From contig JAFEKX020000001.1 of the NCBI GenBank assembly GCA_016893485.2, forward strand, positions 4,216,001 through 4,280,000: a DNA stretch of 64,000 bases, written 5' to 3'. The translations under genes were made by a program, and so were the position numbers. Positions 49,512 through 61,313 of this stretch are shown piece after piece (the first letter of the stretch is position 1; every line of letters begins with the position of its first letter). Source of the stretch: Streptomyces sp. P3 (GTDB taxonomy: Bacteria > Actinomycetota > Actinomycetes > Streptomycetales > Streptomycetaceae). The notes under the pieces are model-generated. The model ran no database searches and was not told the origin of the DNA. It was given only the letters and a program-made list of their open reading frames with translations.

Positions 49512-51406
49512 TCAGACCGCCCTCATCAGCAGGGTCGCGGCGACGAGGATGGCCGCACCGCCGAACATCGAGACCGCGTACGACCGCGCATAGCCGTTCT
49601 GCAGTTTGCGCAGCCTTCCGGAGAGGCCGCCCATGGAGGCCGCCGTGCCGTTGACGACGCCGTCGACCAGGGTGTGGTCGACGTAGACCAGGGAGCGGGT
49701 GAGGTGCTCGCCGCCGCGCACCAGGACGACGTGGTTGAAGTCGTCCTGGAGGAGGTCGCGGCGGGCGGCCCGAGTGAGCAGCGAGCCGCGCGGGGCGACG
49801 GCCGGGACCGGCTTGCGGCCGTACTGCGCCCAGGCGATCGCGACGCCGACGATCAGGACCACCATGGTGGCCAGGGTGACCGTCAGGGCGCTGACCGGGA
49901 GTTGCCCTCCTCGTGGCCGGTGATGGGCTCCAGCCAGTGCAGGAAGCGGTTCCCGATCCCGAAGAAGGCGCCCGCACCGACCGAGCCGATCGCCAGGACC
50001 ATCATGGGGATGGTCATGGTCTTCGGGGACTCGTGCGGGTGCGGCTCGTTGCCGTTCTCGTCGGGCTGCCAGCGCTTCTCCCCGAAGAAGGTCATCAGCA
50101 TCACGCGCGTCATGTAGTACGCCGTGATCGCCGCGCCCAGCAGGGCCGCGCCGCCGAGGATCCAGCCCTCGGTGCCGCCCTTGGCGAAGGCCGCCTCGAT
50201 GATCTTGTCCTTGGAGAAGAAGCCGGACAGGCCCGGGAAGCCGATGATGGCGAGGTAGCCGAGGCCGAAGGTGACGAACGTGATCGGCATGTACGAGCGG
50301 AGGCCGCCGTACTTGCGCATGTCGACCTCGTCGTTCATCCCGTGCATGACGGAACCGGCGCCGAGGAAGAGACCGGCCTTGAAGAAGCCGTGCGTCACCA
50401 GGTGCATGATCGCGAAGACGTAGCCGATGGGGCCGAGTCCCGCGGCGAGCACCATGTAGCCGATCTGCGACATGGTCGAGCCGGCGAGGGCCTTCTTGAT
50501 GTCGTCCTTCGCGCAACCGACGATCGCACCGAACAGGAGCGTGACGGCGCCGACGACGGTGACCACCAGCTGTGCGTTCGGCGCGCCGTTGAAGATCGCT
50601 CCGGAGCGGACGATCAGGTACACGCCGGCGGTCACCATGGTCGCCGCGTGGATGAGGGCCGAGACCGGGGTCGGGCCCTCCATCGCGTCGCCGAGCCAGG
50701 ACTGCAGCGGCACCTGGGCGGACTTGCCGCAGGCCGCGAGGAGCAACATCAGGGCGATGCCCGTGAGCTTGCCCTCGGAGGCGTCACCGACGTGGCTGAG
50801 GACCGGCCCGAAGGCGAACGTCCCGAACGTGGTGAACATCAGCATGATGGCGATCGACAGGCCCATGTCGCCGACCCGGTTGACCAGGAAGGCCTTCTTC
50901 GCGGCGGTGGCCGCGCTGGGCTTGTGCTGCCAGAAGCCGATCAGCAGGTAGGAGGCGAGACCGACGCCCTCCCAACCGACGTACAGCAGCAGGTAGTTGT
51001 CGGCGAGGACGAGGATCAGCATCGCCGCGAGGAACAGGTTCAGATAGCCGAAGAAGCGGCGCTTGCGCTCGTCGTGCTCCATGTACCCGATCGAGTACAG
51101 GTGGATCAGCGAGCCGACACCGGTGATCAGCAGGACGAAGGTCATCGACAGCTGGTCGAGGCGGAAGGCGACGTCCGCCTGGAAGCCCTCGACGGGGACC
51201 CAGGTCCACAGGTGCTGCATGAGCGTCCGGTGCTCGGCGCTCTTCCCCAGCAGGTCGGTGAAGAGGACGACACCGATCACGAAGGAGGCGGCCGCGAGGA
51301 TCGTGCCGATCCAGTGGCCGACGGCGTCGAGCCGCCGGCCGCCGCACAGCAGCACGGCCGCTCCGAGCAGAGGCGCCGCTACCAGCAGCGCAATCAGGTT
51401 CTCCAC
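49512..51406 (-). CDS. nuoL: NuoL, proton-pumping membrane subunit (frameshifted)
   Basis: About 631 residues, the largest antiporter-like subunit, with the long lateral helix at the C-terminus. Conserved parts: LYVGWEGVGLASYLLIGFWQ, ACGKSAQVPLQSWLGDAMEG, TPVSALIHAATMVTAGVYLI, AGSTMSQIGYMVLAAGLG and HGFFKAGLFLGAGSVMH. One C is missing near 49903 (EEGNS/PVSALTV), after which the C-terminal lateral part (QNGYARSYAVSMFGGAAILV) continues in the next frame. Confidence 0.94.
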
Positions 51407-51420
51407 GATTCAGCGACCCC

Positions 51421-51720
51421 TCAGAGCTTCATCAGGCTGGCGTCGTCGACCGAGGCCGAGTGGCGGGAACGGAACAGCGACACGATGATCGCGAGCCCGA
51501 CCACGACCTCCGCGGCGGCGACGACCATCGTGAAGAAGGCGATGACCTGACCGTCGAGATTGCCGTGCATCCGGGAGAAGGTGACGAACGCGAGGTTGCA
51601 GGCGTTGAGCATCAGCTCGATGCACATGAACACGACGATCGCGTTCCGCCTGATCAGCACTCCGGTGGCGCCGATCGTGAACAACAGGGCGGAGAGATAG
51701 AGGTAGTTGACGGGGTTCAC
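51421..51720 (-). CDS. nuoK: NuoK, small membrane subunit
   Basis: 99 residues and three helices, intact. LYLSALLFTIGATGVLIRRN, then IVVFMCIELMLNACNLAFVT with the proton-channel Glu in helix 2 (CIELMLN), then the third helix VVAAAEVVVGLAIIVSLFRS with its Glu. Normal length. The ATG overlaps the nuoJ stop (ATGA). Forms part of the E-channel with NuoA, J and H. Confidence 0.96.
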   Translation of the reverse strand: MNPVNYLYLSALLFTIGATGVLIRRNAIVVFMCIELMLNACNLAFVTFSRMHGNLDGQVIAFFTMVVAAAEVVVGLAIIVSLFRSRHSASVDDASLMKL

Positions 51721-52565
51721 TTCGACGCCTCCTCGGTCCGTTTGAGGTTCGCCGGCTCGATCTCGGTGCGCTCCAGGCGCTCCTCGGCGCGCTGCTCCAG
51801 GGCCCGCAGGTCGTTCAGCGCCTCGCTGGACACGTCACGGATCTGGCCGCGGTCACGGAGCGTCTTGCTGACCGTGAGCTCGGACGGGGTGCCGTCGGGC
51901 AGCAGGCCCGCGATGTCCACCGCGTTGTGCCGGGCGTAGACGCCCGGGGCGGGGAGCGGCGGGACGTGCTTGCCCTCGCGGACGCGCTGCTCGGACAGCT
52001 CGCGCTGGGTCTTGGGCCGCTCGGTGCGCTCGCGGTGCGTGAGCACCATGGCGCCGACGGCGGCCGTGATCAGCAGGGCGCCGGTGATCTCGAAGGCGAA
52101 CACGTACTTCGTGAAGATGAGGGCGGCCAGGCCCTCCACGTTGCCGTTGGCGTTGGCCGTGCTCAGGCCGCCGAACTGGGTGAGCGAGGCGTTGCCGATG
52201 CCCGCGAAGAGCAGGATGCCGAAGCCGAGCCCACAGAGAAGGGCCAGCCAGCGCTGGCCCTTGATGGTCTCCGTCAGGGAGTCGGCGGCCGTGACGCCGA
52301 CCAGCATCACCACGAAAAGGAACAGCATCATGATCGCGCCGGTGTAGACGACGATCTGCACGATGCCCAGGAAGTAGGCGCCGTTGGCGAGGTAGAACAC
52401 CGCCAGGATGATCATAGTCCCGGCGAGGGAGAGCGCGCTGTGCACGGCCCTCCGCATGAGGACGGTGGACAGGGCGCCGATCACCGCGACCGTGCCGAGG
52501 ACCCAGAACTGGAAGGCCTCTCCGGTGGAGGTGGAGTAGGCGGCGGCCGCAAGCTGCGCGCTCAT
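51717..52565 (-). CDS. nuoJ: NuoJ, membrane subunit
   Basis: 282 residues, intact. Five helices in the first 190 residues (FWVLGTVAVIGALSTVLMRR, ALSLAGTMIILAVFYLANGA, IVQIVVYTGAIMMLFLFVVM with the pi-bulge region important for coupling). The C-terminal 90 residues are a hydrophilic charged tail, longer than in Gram-negative NuoJ and usual in Streptomyces. Start ATG 52565 overlaps the nuoI stop. Confidence 0.94.
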   Translation of the reverse strand: MSAQLAAAAYSTSTGEAFQFWVLGTVAVIGALSTVLMRRAVHSALSLAGTMIILAVFYLANGAYFLGIVQIVVYTGAIMMLFLFVVMLVGVTAADSLTETIKGQRWLALLCGLGFGILLFAGIGNASLTQFGGLSTANANGNVEGLAALIFTKYVFAFEITGALLITAAVGAMVLTHRERTERPKTQRELSEQRVREGKHVPPLPAPGVYARHNAVDIAGLLPDGTPSELTVSKTLRDRGQIRDVSSEALNDLRALEQRAEERLERTEIEPANLKRTEEASK

Positions 52566-53190
52566 GCCTCCACCCCCTCTTCCTTCGCCGCGCCCGGAGG
52601 GCTTGCCAATGGACTCAGTTCGCCCTTGGAGACGGCCACTTGAGGCACTGTGCCGGGCGCGGCCTCCGTCACCAGGCCGCGGTAGTAGTCCTGTTCGTCC
52701 ATCCCCGGGTAGATGGCGTGCGGGCTGTCGACCATGGTGTCTTCGAGGCCGGCCAGCAGCTGTTCCTTGGTGTAGATGAGGTTGGCGCGGCTGCTGTCCG
52801 CCAGCTCGAACTCGTTGGTCATCGTCAACGCGCGCGTGGGGCACGCCTCGATGCACAGGCCGCACAGGATGCAGCGGGCGTAGTTGATCTGGTAGACGCG
52901 GCCGTACCGCTCGCCCGGCGAGTAGCGCTCCTCGTCGGTGTTGTCGGCGCCCTCCACGTAGATGGCGTCGGCGGGGCAGGCCCAGGCGCACAGCTCGCAG
53001 CCGACGCACTTCTCCAGGCCGTCCGGATGGCGGTTGAGCTGGTGCCGTCCGTGGAACCGGGGGCGGTGGTCTTCTCCTGCTCCGGGTACTGCTCGGTCAG
53101 CCGCTTCTTGAACATGGCCTTGAAGGTCACGCCGAAGCCGGCCACGGGGTTCTGGAAACCGGGTTTGGTCTCCTTGGGCTCCTCAGCCAT
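52562..53190 (-). CDS. nuoI: NuoI, two [4Fe-4S] cluster subunit (frameshifted)
   Basis: About 209 residues. Two ferredoxin motifs bind clusters N6a and N6b: CVGCELCAWACPADAIYVEG and CILCGLCIEACPTRALTMTN. The N-terminal amphipathic helix (GFGVTFKAMFKKRLTEQYPE) lies on the membrane. One C is missing near 53058 (TTAP/RFHGRHQLNRH), just before the first motif. Start ATG 53190 overlaps the nuoH stop by eight bases. Confidence 0.94.
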
Positions 53191-54553
53191 CGGACGCCTC
53201 CTTTCCATCCAAAGATCCGTCACTGCCAGTGTCCGGCCCACCACTGACAATCAACTCCCGCTCGCGGCGCGAGGGGCGCCGCGGCACCGGAGGCAACTCC
53301 TGTCCCGGCAGCGGCGGCACGGGGAATCCGCCCGCCATCGCGTCGAACCCGGCGGGTTCCTCGGCCAGTTGCGCGTCGTCCTTGGCCTTCTGGCGGAACA
53401 TGTCCGCGATGAAGGACAGCAACAGCAGGACGAGCACACCGCCGCCGACGTAGAGGGCGATGTCGGCGAAGTCGTAGTTCTCGTTCTTCAGGGTCCGTAC
53501 GGTCGCGACGAGCATCAGCCAGACGACGGAGACCGGGATGAGGACCTTCCAGCCGAGCTTCATCAACTGGTCGTAGCGCACGCGCGGGAGGGTGCCGCGG
53601 AGCCAGATGAAGAAGAACAGCAGCAGCTGGACCTTGATGACGAACCAGAGCATCGGCCACCAGCCGTGGTTCGCGCCCTCCCAGAAGGAGCTGATCGGCC
53701 ACGGGGCCCGCCAGCCGCCCAGGAAGAGCGTGGTCGACACCGCGGAGACCGTCACCATGTTCACGTACTCGGCGAGCATGAAGAGCGCGAACTTGATGGA
53801 TGAGTACTCGGTGTTGAAGCCGCCGACCAGGTCGCCCTCGGACTCCGGCATGTCGAAGGGGGCGCGGTTGGTCTCCCCGACCATCGTGATGATGTAGATG
53901 ATGAAGGAGACCGGCAGCAGGATGATGTACCAGCGGTCGTGCTGTTGTTCAACGATCGTCGATGTCGACATCGACCCGGAGTAGAGGAACACCGAGGCGA
54001 ACGCGGCGCCCATCGCGATCTCGTAGGAGATCATCTGCGCGCAGGACCGCAGACCGCCGAGCAGTGGGTACGTGGAGCCGGAGCTCCAGCCGGCGAGGAC
54101 GATGCCGTAGATGCCGACCGAGGCGACCGCGAGGATGTAGAGCATCGCGATCGGGAGGTCGGTGAGCTGCATCGTGGTGCGGTGGCCGAAGATCGACACC
54201 TCGTTGTCGGCGGGCCCGAAGGGGATCACCGCGATCGCCATGAAGGCCGGGATGGCCGCGATGACCGGCGCGAGGATGTAGATCAGCTTGTCCGCGCGCT
54301 TGACGATCAGGTCTTCCTTGAGCATCAGCTTCACGCCGTCGGCGAGCGACTGGAGCATGCCCCAGGGGCCGTGCCGGTTGGGTCCGATGCGCAGCTGCAT
54401 CCAGGCGACGACCTTGCGTTCCCAGACGATCGAGAACAGCACGGTGATCATCAGGAAGGCGAAGCAGAACACCGCCTTGACGACGACCAGCCACCAGGGG
54501 TCGCGGCCGAACATCGAGAGGTCTTCGGCAGCGAGGTACGGGTACGGGCTCAT
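53183..54553 (-). CDS. nuoH: NuoH, quinone-chamber membrane subunit
   Basis: 456 residues, intact. Conserved parts: ERKVVAWMQLRIGPNRHGPW, GMLQSLADGVKLMLKEDLI, GETNRAPFDMPESEGDLVGG (the cytoplasmic loop that lines the quinone site) and FFFIWLRGTLPRVRYDQLMK. The last 90 residues are a hydrophilic tail, as in other actinobacteria. Its ATG overlaps the nuoG stop. The paralogue in the second cluster (337-1303) lacks this tail. Confidence 0.96.
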   Translation of the reverse strand: MSPYPYLAAEDLSMFGRDPWWLVVVKAVFCFAFLMITVLFSIVWERKVVAWMQLRIGPNRHGPWGMLQSLADGVKLMLKEDLIVKRADKLIYILAPVIAAIPAFMAIAVIPFGPADNEVSIFGHRTTMQLTDLPIAMLYILAVASVGIYGIVLAGWSSGSTYPLLGGLRSCAQMISYEIAMGAAFASVFLYSGSMSTSTIVEQQHDRWYIILLPVSFIIYIITMVGETNRAPFDMPESEGDLVGGFNTEYSSIKFALFMLAEYVNMVTVSAVSTTLFLGGWRAPWPISSFWEGANHGWWPMLWFVIKVQLLLFFFIWLRGTLPRVRYDQLMKLGWKVLIPVSVVWLMLVATVRTLKNENYDFADIALYVGGGVLVLLLLSFIADMFRQKAKDDAQLAEEPAGFDAMAGGFPVPPLPGQELPPVPRRPSRRERELIVSGGPDTGSDGSLDGKEASDG

Positions 54554-57051
54554 GCCTCCACCTCCTTGGGGGCTTCGGCGGCGGGCGTCGCCGGGCCGAT
54601 GCGGACGAGTGCGCCGGGCAGCGCCCCGGTGTCGGAGGCGACGCCCCCGCCGACGGAGTTCAGCGGGAGCCAGACCACCCGGTCGGGCATCTCGGTGATC
54701 CGCAGCGGAAGTTCGACGGTTCCGGCGCCACCGGTCACAGCCAGCGCGTCGCCGTCCTTGACGCCCGCCTCGGCGGCCGTGGCGGCCGACACGCGCGCGT
54801 GGGCGGCGTGCCGGGTCCCGGCGAGCGCGTCGTCGCCCTCCTGGAGCGCGCCCTGGTCGAGCAGCAGCCGGTGCCCGGCGAGCACGGCCTCCCCGGCGGC
54901 CGGCCGGGGCAGCACGCCCGCGGTCTCCAGCGGATCACTGGCCCGCGGCCCGTCCCAGGCACCGAGCCGGTCCAACTCCGCGCGCGTGGTGCGCAGATCG
55001 GGCAGCCCCAGGTGTACGTCCATGGCGTCGGCCAGCATCTGCAGGACGCGGGCGTCGGTGGGGGGGCGAGGGTGCGGGTCATCTGGTCGGGCTTGAGCGC
55101 CGCGTCGAAGAAGCGGACCCTGCCCTCCCAGTTGAGGAAGGCACCCGCCTTCTCGGCGACCGCCGCGACCGGGAACACCACGTCGGCGTGTTCGGTGACC
55201 TCGCTGGGCCGCAGTTCGAGCGAGACCAGGAAGCCCACTTCGTGCAGGGCCGCACGCGTGCGTGCCGGGTCGGGCAGATCGCCCGCCTCCACACCGGCGA
55301 CGACCAGCGCCCGCAGCTCGCCACCGGCGGCGGCCTCGACGATCTGACCGGCGTCGCGGCCGTAGCGGTGCGGGAGTTCGGCGACGCCCCAGGCGACGGC
55401 GACCTCCTCACGCGCGCGTGGGTCGGTGGCCGGACGCCCGCCGGGCAGCAGCGACGGCAGCGCACCGGCCTCGATCGCCCCGCGCTCCCCGGCCCGGCGC
55501 GGAATCCACACCAGCTGGGACCCGGTCGCGAACGCGGCCCGTACGGCGGCGGTCAGACCTCCGGCGACGGCGGCCAGCCGCTCGCCCACGACGATCACCG
55601 CGCCCTCGGAGCGCAGCGCCTCCGAAGCACTCGCGCCGTCATCCTCAAGACCGACGCCACTCGCGAGCGCGTCCAGCCACTCGGTCTCGGTGCCAGGAGC
55701 GGCCGGCAGCAGCGTGCCGCCCGCCTTCTCCAGACCCCGCGTGGCGTGGGTGGCGAGCGAGAACACCCGCTGCCCGTGCTTGCGCGCGGCCTTGCGCAGC
55801 CGCAGGAAGACGCCGGGCGCCTCCTCCTCGGACTCGAACCCGACCAGCAGAACGGCCGGCGCCTTCTCCAGGGAGGTGTACGTGACGCCGTTGCCGTCGA
55901 GGTCCCGGCCGCGGCCCGCGACCCGGGCGGCCAGGAAGTCGGCCTCCTCGCTGCTGTGCACGCGCGCGGAAGTCGATGTCGTTCGTGTCGAGCGCCACGC
56001 GCGCGAACTTGCTGTACGCGTACGCGTCCTCGATGGTGAGGCGGCCGCCGGTCAGGACACCGGTGCGGCCCCGCGCGGCCGACAGCCCCTGGGCGGCGGC
56101 CTCCAAGGCCTCCGGCCAGGACGCGGGCTCAAGGACGCCGTCCGCGTTGCGTACGAGGGGCGTCTGCAGCCGGTCGCGCTGCTGCGCGTACCGGAAGGCG
56201 AAGCGCCCCTTGTCGCAGACCCACTCCTCGTTGACCTCGGGGTCCACGGCGGCCAGGCGCCGCATGACCTTGCCGCGCCGGTGGTCGGTGCGGGTCGCGC
56301 AGCCCCCGGCGCAGTGCTCGCACACCGACGGCGTGGAGACCAGGTCGAAGGGACGGGAGCGGAATCGGTACGCCGCCGAGGTCAGCGCGCCCACCGGGCA
56401 GATCTGGATGGTGTTCCCGGAGAAGTACGACTCGAAGGGGTCGCCCTCCCCGGTGCCGATCTGCTGGAGCGCGCCCCGCTCGACCATCTCGATCATCGGG
56501 TCGCCCGCGATCTGGTTCGAGAAGCGGGTGCAGCGCGCGCACAGCACGCACCGCTCGCGGTCCAGGAGCACCTGGGTGGAGATCGGGACGGGCTTCTCGT
56601 AGGTCCGCTTCCGGCCCTCGAAGCGGGACTCGGCGTTGCCGTGGGACATCGCCTGGTTCTGCAGGGGGCACTCGCCGCCCTTGTCGCAGACCGGGCAGTC
56701 CAGCGGGTGGTTGATGAGCAGCAGCTCCATCACGCCGTGCTGCGACTTCTCCGCGACCGGCGAGGTGAGCTGGGTCTTGACGACCATGCCGTCCGTGCAC
56801 GTGATCGTGCAGGACGCCATCGGCTTGCGCTGGCCCTCGACCTCGACGATGCACTGGCGGCAGGCGCCGACCGGGTCGAGGAGGATGGTCGCAGAACCGG
56901 GGGACCTCGATGCCGAGTTGCTCGGCGGCGCGGATGACCAGGGTGCCCTTGGGCACGCTGATCTCGGCGCCGTCGATCGTCAGCGAGACGAGATCTTCCG
57001 GCGGGACCGCCGCCTCTCCCCACCGGAGGGAGCGCTGGTGGTCACGGTCAT
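54550..57051 (-). CDS. nuoG: NuoG, large iron-sulfur subunit of the NADH module (frameshifted)
   Basis: About 834 residues. N-terminal [2Fe-2S] domain (CRQCIVEVEGQRKPMAS), then the HxxxCxxC-like and 4Fe-4S sites NHPLDCPVCDKGGECPLQNQ and RCVLCARCTRFSNQIAGDP, then the fourth site VCEHCAGGCATRTD (cluster N7) and a molybdopterin-oxidoreductase-like body without molybdenum. It takes electrons from NuoF to NuoI. Frame breaks lie near 57024, 56894 (FCDHP/LLDPVGACRQC), 55965 and 55065. ATG 57051 overlaps the nuoF stop. Confidence 0.92.
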
Positions 57052-58393
57052 GCGTTCACCTCCGTGCGGTCGGCCCAGGCCGTGGACTTGGCCGGGTCGA
57101 AGGGACAGCCCCGGCCCGTGATGTGCTGCTCGTACTCCTCGCGGAAGTACTTGAGCGAGGAGAAGATCGGCGAGGCGGCGCCGTCGCCGAGGGCGCAGAA
57201 GGACTTGCCGTTGATGTTGTCGGCGATGTCGTTCAACTTGTCGAGGTCGGACATGACGCCCTTGCCGGCCTCGATGTCGCGCAGCAACTGCACGAGCCAG
57301 TACGTCCCTTCACGGCACGGTGTGCACTTGCCGCAGGACTCGTGGGCGTAGAACTCGGTCCAGCGGGTGACGGCACGCACCACGCAGGTCGTCTCGTCGA
57401 AACATTGCAGAGCCTTGGTGCCGAGCATGGAACCCGCGGCACCGACTCCTTCGTAGTCAAGAGGGACGTCGAGGTGCTCGTCGGTGAACATCGGCGTGGA
57501 AGACCCGCCCGGCGTCCAGAACTTGAGGCGATGTCCGGCCCGCATCCCGCCGCTCATGTCGAGCAGCTGGCGGAGGGTGATGCCGAGCGGCGCCTCGTAC
57601 TGACCGGGACTGGTGACATGACCGCTGAGCGAGTAGAGCGTGAAGCCCGGAGACTTCTCGCTGCCCATCGACCTGAACCATTCCTTGCCTTTTTGCAGAA
57701 TGGCGGGAACTGACGCGATCGACTCGACGTTATTCACCACAGTCGGGCACGCATAGAGGCCCGCGACCGCAGGGAAAGGGGACGGAGCCGCGGTTGACCA
57801 CGGCGGCCTTCGAGCGAGTCGAGCAGCGCGGTCTCCTCGCCACAGATGTACGCGCCCGCACCCGCGTGCACGGTGAGCTGGAGATCGAGTCCGCTGCCCA
57901 GGATGTTCTCGCCGAGGAAGCCGGCCGCGTAGGCCTCGCGCACGGCCTCGTGCAACCGCCGCAAAACGGGGACGACTTCACCACGCAGATAGATGAAGGC
58001 ATGAGACGACCTGATGGCATAACACGCGATGACAATGCCCTCGATGAGGCTATGCGGGTTGGCGAACAGGAGCGGGATGTCCTTGCACGTCCCGGGCTCC
58101 GACTCGTCGGCGTTGACAACTAGATAGTGCGGTTTTCCATCCCCTTGGGGAATGAATTGCCATTTCATTCCGGTGGGGAAGCCGGCGCCACCGCGACCGC
58201 GCAGACCGGAGTCCTTCACATAGGCGATGAGGTCGTCCGGCGACATCGCGAGCGCCTTGCGGAGCCCCTCGTATCCCTCGTGCCTCCGGTACGTGTCCAG
58301 AGTCCAGGACTCGTCCTCGTCCCAGAAGGCCGACAGCACGGGTGCGAGCAGCTTCTCGGGGCTGTGGTCTTTCAGTTCGGGTGCCAAGGTCAT
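57048..58393 (-). CDS. nuoF: NuoF, NADH- and FMN-binding subunit (frameshifted)
   Basis: About 448 residues; NADH is oxidised here. NADH/FMN site: GLRGRGGAGFPTGMKWQFIP and NADESEPGTCKDI; the 4Fe-4S site N3 is ESCGKCTPCREGT with a further Cys in NGKSFCALGDGA. One C is missing near 57780 (RLRPP/FPAVAGLYACPT). ATG 58393 shares one base with the nuoE stop (TGATG). This subunit and NuoE and G have no counterpart in the second cluster within the window. Confidence 0.94.
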
Positions 58394-59244
58394 CACTCCC
58401 CCTCCTCGGCGACAGGCCCCGCCGGGTGGGCGGGGTCGGAGGCCGACGTGTCCTGCGGCGCGTCGTGCGAACTGAGGTGCTCGGTCGTCGGCGACTCGTC
58501 CTGCGGAGCACCCGAGCCCCGCGGATGGACCACGCGCGCGGGTGCGGTCTCTCCCCTGGCCAGGCGGAGGCCCACCAGTGACGCGGGTCCCGCACCGCCG
58601 CTCGCCTCGACGGCCCCTGGCCGCTCGTCGGGGAAGCCGGCGAGAATCCGCGCGGTCTCCTTGAAGGTGCACATCGGCGCCCCGCGCGTGGGCTCCACCG
58701 GAGCGCCCGCACGCAGGTCGTCGACGAGGCGCCGTGCGCTGGCGGGGGTCTGGTTGTCGAAGAACTCCCAGTTGACCATCACGACGGGCGCGAAGTCGCA
58801 GGCCGCGTTGCACTCGATGTGCTCCAGGGTGACCTTGCCGTCGTCGGTGGTCTCACCGTTGCCGACGCCCAGGTGCTCCTGGAGCGACTCGAAGATCGCG
58901 TCGCCGCCCATCACCGCGCACAGGGTGTTGGTGCAGACCCCGACCTGGTAGTCACCGCTCGGCCGGCGCCGGTACATGGAGTAGAAGGTCGCCACGGCGG
59001 CGACCTCGGCCGTCGTCAGCTGCAGCAGGTCCGCGCAGAACTGCTGGCCTGTGCGCGTGACATGCCCCTCCTCCGCCTGCACGAGATGCAGCAACGGCAG
59101 GAGGGCCGAGCGGGAGTCCGGGTAGCGGGCGATGATCTCCCGCCCGTCGGCCTCCAGCCGGGCCCGGACGTCGTCCGGGTAGGCGGGCGCGGGCAGTTGG
59201 GGCATGCCCAGACTGACGCCCTGCTCCGAAGAACTGGTGGTCAC
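58393..59244 (-). CDS. nuoE: NuoE, [2Fe-2S] subunit of the NADH module
   Basis: 283 residues from GTG 59244. The thioredoxin-like [2Fe-2S] site N1a is formed by CTNTLC and CNAAC (ECNAACDFAPVVMVN). The first 165 residues match usual NuoE; a further 100 or so residues of Pro/Ser/Glu-rich tail follow, as is common in Streptomyces. No frame break. The start overlaps the nuoD stop region (GTGA). Confidence 0.93.
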   Translation of the reverse strand: MTTSSSEQGVSLGMPQLPAPAYPDDVRARLEADGREIIARYPDSRSALLPLLHLVQAEEGHVTRTGQQFCADLLQLTTAEVAAVATFYSMYRRRPSGDYQVGVCTNTLCAVMGGDAIFESLQEHLGVGNGETTDDGKVTLEHIECNAACDFAPVVMVNWEFFDNQTPASARRLVDDLRAGAPVEPTRGAPMCTFKETARILAGFPDERPGAVEASGGAGPASLVGLRLARGETAPARVVHPRGSGAPQDESPTTEHLSSHDAPQDTSASDPAHPAGPVAEEGE

Positions 59245-60578
59245 CGGTCGACGCCTCCCATCACGGGGTCGATGGACGCGACGGCGACGATGACGTCGGC
59301 GACCTGGCCGCCCTCGCACATCGCCGCCATGGCCTGAAGGTTGGTGAAGGACGGGTCCCTGAAGTGGACCCGGTAGGGGCGGGTGCCTCCGTCGGACACG
59401 GCGTGCACCCCGAGTTCACCCTTGGGCGACTCGACCGCCGCGTACGCCTGTCCCGGCGGCACGCGGAAGCCTTCGGTCACCAGCTTGAAGTGGTGGATCA
59501 GGGCCTCCATGGAGGTGCCCATGATCTGCTTGATGTGGTCGAGCGAGTTGCCCAACCCGTCGGGCCCGAGCGCGAGTTGGGCGGGCCAGGCGATCTTCTT
59601 GTCGGCGACCATGACCGGGCCGGGCTGCAGCCGGTCCAGGCACTGCTCGACGATCCGGAGCGACTGGCGCATCTCCTCGAGGCGGATGAGGAAGCGGCCG
59701 TAGGAGTCGCAGGTGTCGGCGGTCGGGATGTCGAAGTCGTACGTCTCGTAGTCGCAGTACGGCTGCGCCTTGCGCAGGTCGTGCGGCAGGCCGGTGGAGC
59801 GCAGGATCGGGCCGGTGGCGCCGAGGGGCCATGCAGCCGGCCAGGTCGAGGTAACCGACGTCCTGCATACGGGCCTTGAAGATGGGGTTCCCGGTGGCGA
59901 GCTTGTCGTACTCGGGGAGGTTCTTCTTCATCTTCTTGACGAACTCGCGGATCTGGTCCACCGCGCCGGGCGGCAGGTCCTGGGCGAGTCCGCCGGGGCG
60001 GATGTACGCGTGGTTCATCCGCAGGCCCGTGATGAGCTCGTAGATGTCGAGAATCATTTCACGATCACGGAATCCGTAGATCATGATCGTGGTGGCGCCG
60101 AGCTCCATGCCGCCGGTGGCGATGCACACCAGGTGGGAGGACATCCGGTTCAGCTCCATCAGGAGCACCCGGATGATCTTCGCCCGCTCGGTGATCTGCT
60201 CCTCGACGCCGAGGAGTTTCTCGACGGCGAGACAGTAGGCGGTCTCGTTGAAGAAGGACGTCAGGTAGTCCATGCGCGTCACGAACGTGGTGCCCTGCGT
60301 CCACGTGCGGTACTCGAGGTTCTTCTCGATCCCGGTGTGGAGGTAGCCGATGCCGCAGCGGGCCTCGGTGACCGTCTCGCCGTCGATCTCCAGGATGAGA
60401 CGGAGCACTCCGTGCGTGGAGGGTGCTGGGGCCCCATGTTGACGACGATGCGCTCGTCGTCGGCCTTGGCCGCGGACTGGACGACCTCGTCCCAGTCGCC
60501 ACCGGTGACCGTATATACGGTCCCCTCGGTGGTCTCGCGCGCCGAGGCGGCGGAGGCGGATGCTGACTGCGTGCTCAC
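59241..60578 (-). CDS. nuoD: NuoD, 49-kDa quinone-site subunit (frameshifted)
   Basis: About 445 residues, hydrogenase-like. NMGPQHPSTHGVLRLILEID begins the quinone-site loop with the essential His; GYLHTGIEKNLEYRTWTQG, FFNETAYCLAVEKLLGV, GLRMNHAYIRPGGLAQDLP and ASIDPVMGGVDR are family signatures. GTG 60578 is the start. Frame breaks near 60432 (GPQHP/STHGVL) and 59828 (AGCM/LGATGPILRSTG). No second nuoD exists in the window, so the shortened nuo2 cluster may depend on this or another copy. Confidence 0.94.
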
Positions 60579-61313
60579 GAGTACGACCTCCGCTGGTCCG
60601 GAGCCGGGATCTGGGCGCCCTTGTACTCGACGGCGATGCCGCCGAGGGGGTAGTCCTTGCGCTGCGGGTGGCCCTGCCAGTCGTCCGGCATCATGATCCG
60701 CGTCAGGGCCGGGTGACCGTCGAAGACGATCCCGAAGAAGTCGTACGTCTCGCGCTCGTGCCAGTCGTTGGTCGGATAGACCGTGACCAAGGACGGGATG
60801 TGCGGATCGCTGTCCGGGGCGCTGACTTCGAGGCGGATCAGCCGGTTGTGGGTGATCGAGCGCAGGTGGTAGACGGCGTGCAGCTCGCGGCCCTTGTCGT
60901 GCAGGTAGTGCACCGCGCTGACGCCGGTGCAGAGTTCGAAGCGCAGGGCCGGGTCGTCGCGCAGGGTCTGGGCGACGCGGACCAGGTGCTCGCGTTCGAT
61001 GTGGAAGGTGATCTCGTCGCGGTCGACGACCGTCTTCTCGATCGCGTTGCCGGGCAGCAGGCCCTGTTCCTCCAGGGCGCCCTCCAGCTCGTCGGCGACC
61101 TCGTCGAACCAGCCGCCGTAGGGCCGGCTCGCGGCCCCGGGAGGCGGACCGAGCGGACCAGGCCGCCGTAGCCGGAGGTGTCGCCGCCGTTGTTGGCGCC
61201 GAACATGCCGCGCTGGACGCGGATCTCCTCACCGCCGTCGCCGCGCTGGCCGGGGAGGTTGGAGGCACCCAGGTCCTTCTCCGGGTTGACTCCGTTGGTG
61301 CCGTTCGCGTCAC

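Noticed and set aside
49913..51550. Long plus-strand reading frame of about 545 codons opposite nuoL
   Set aside because: It is a shadow of the nuoL codons: high GC at third positions opens antisense frames. Its product is an Asp/Glu/His/Arg-rich text with no family resemblance, while the minus strand is clearly NuoL.
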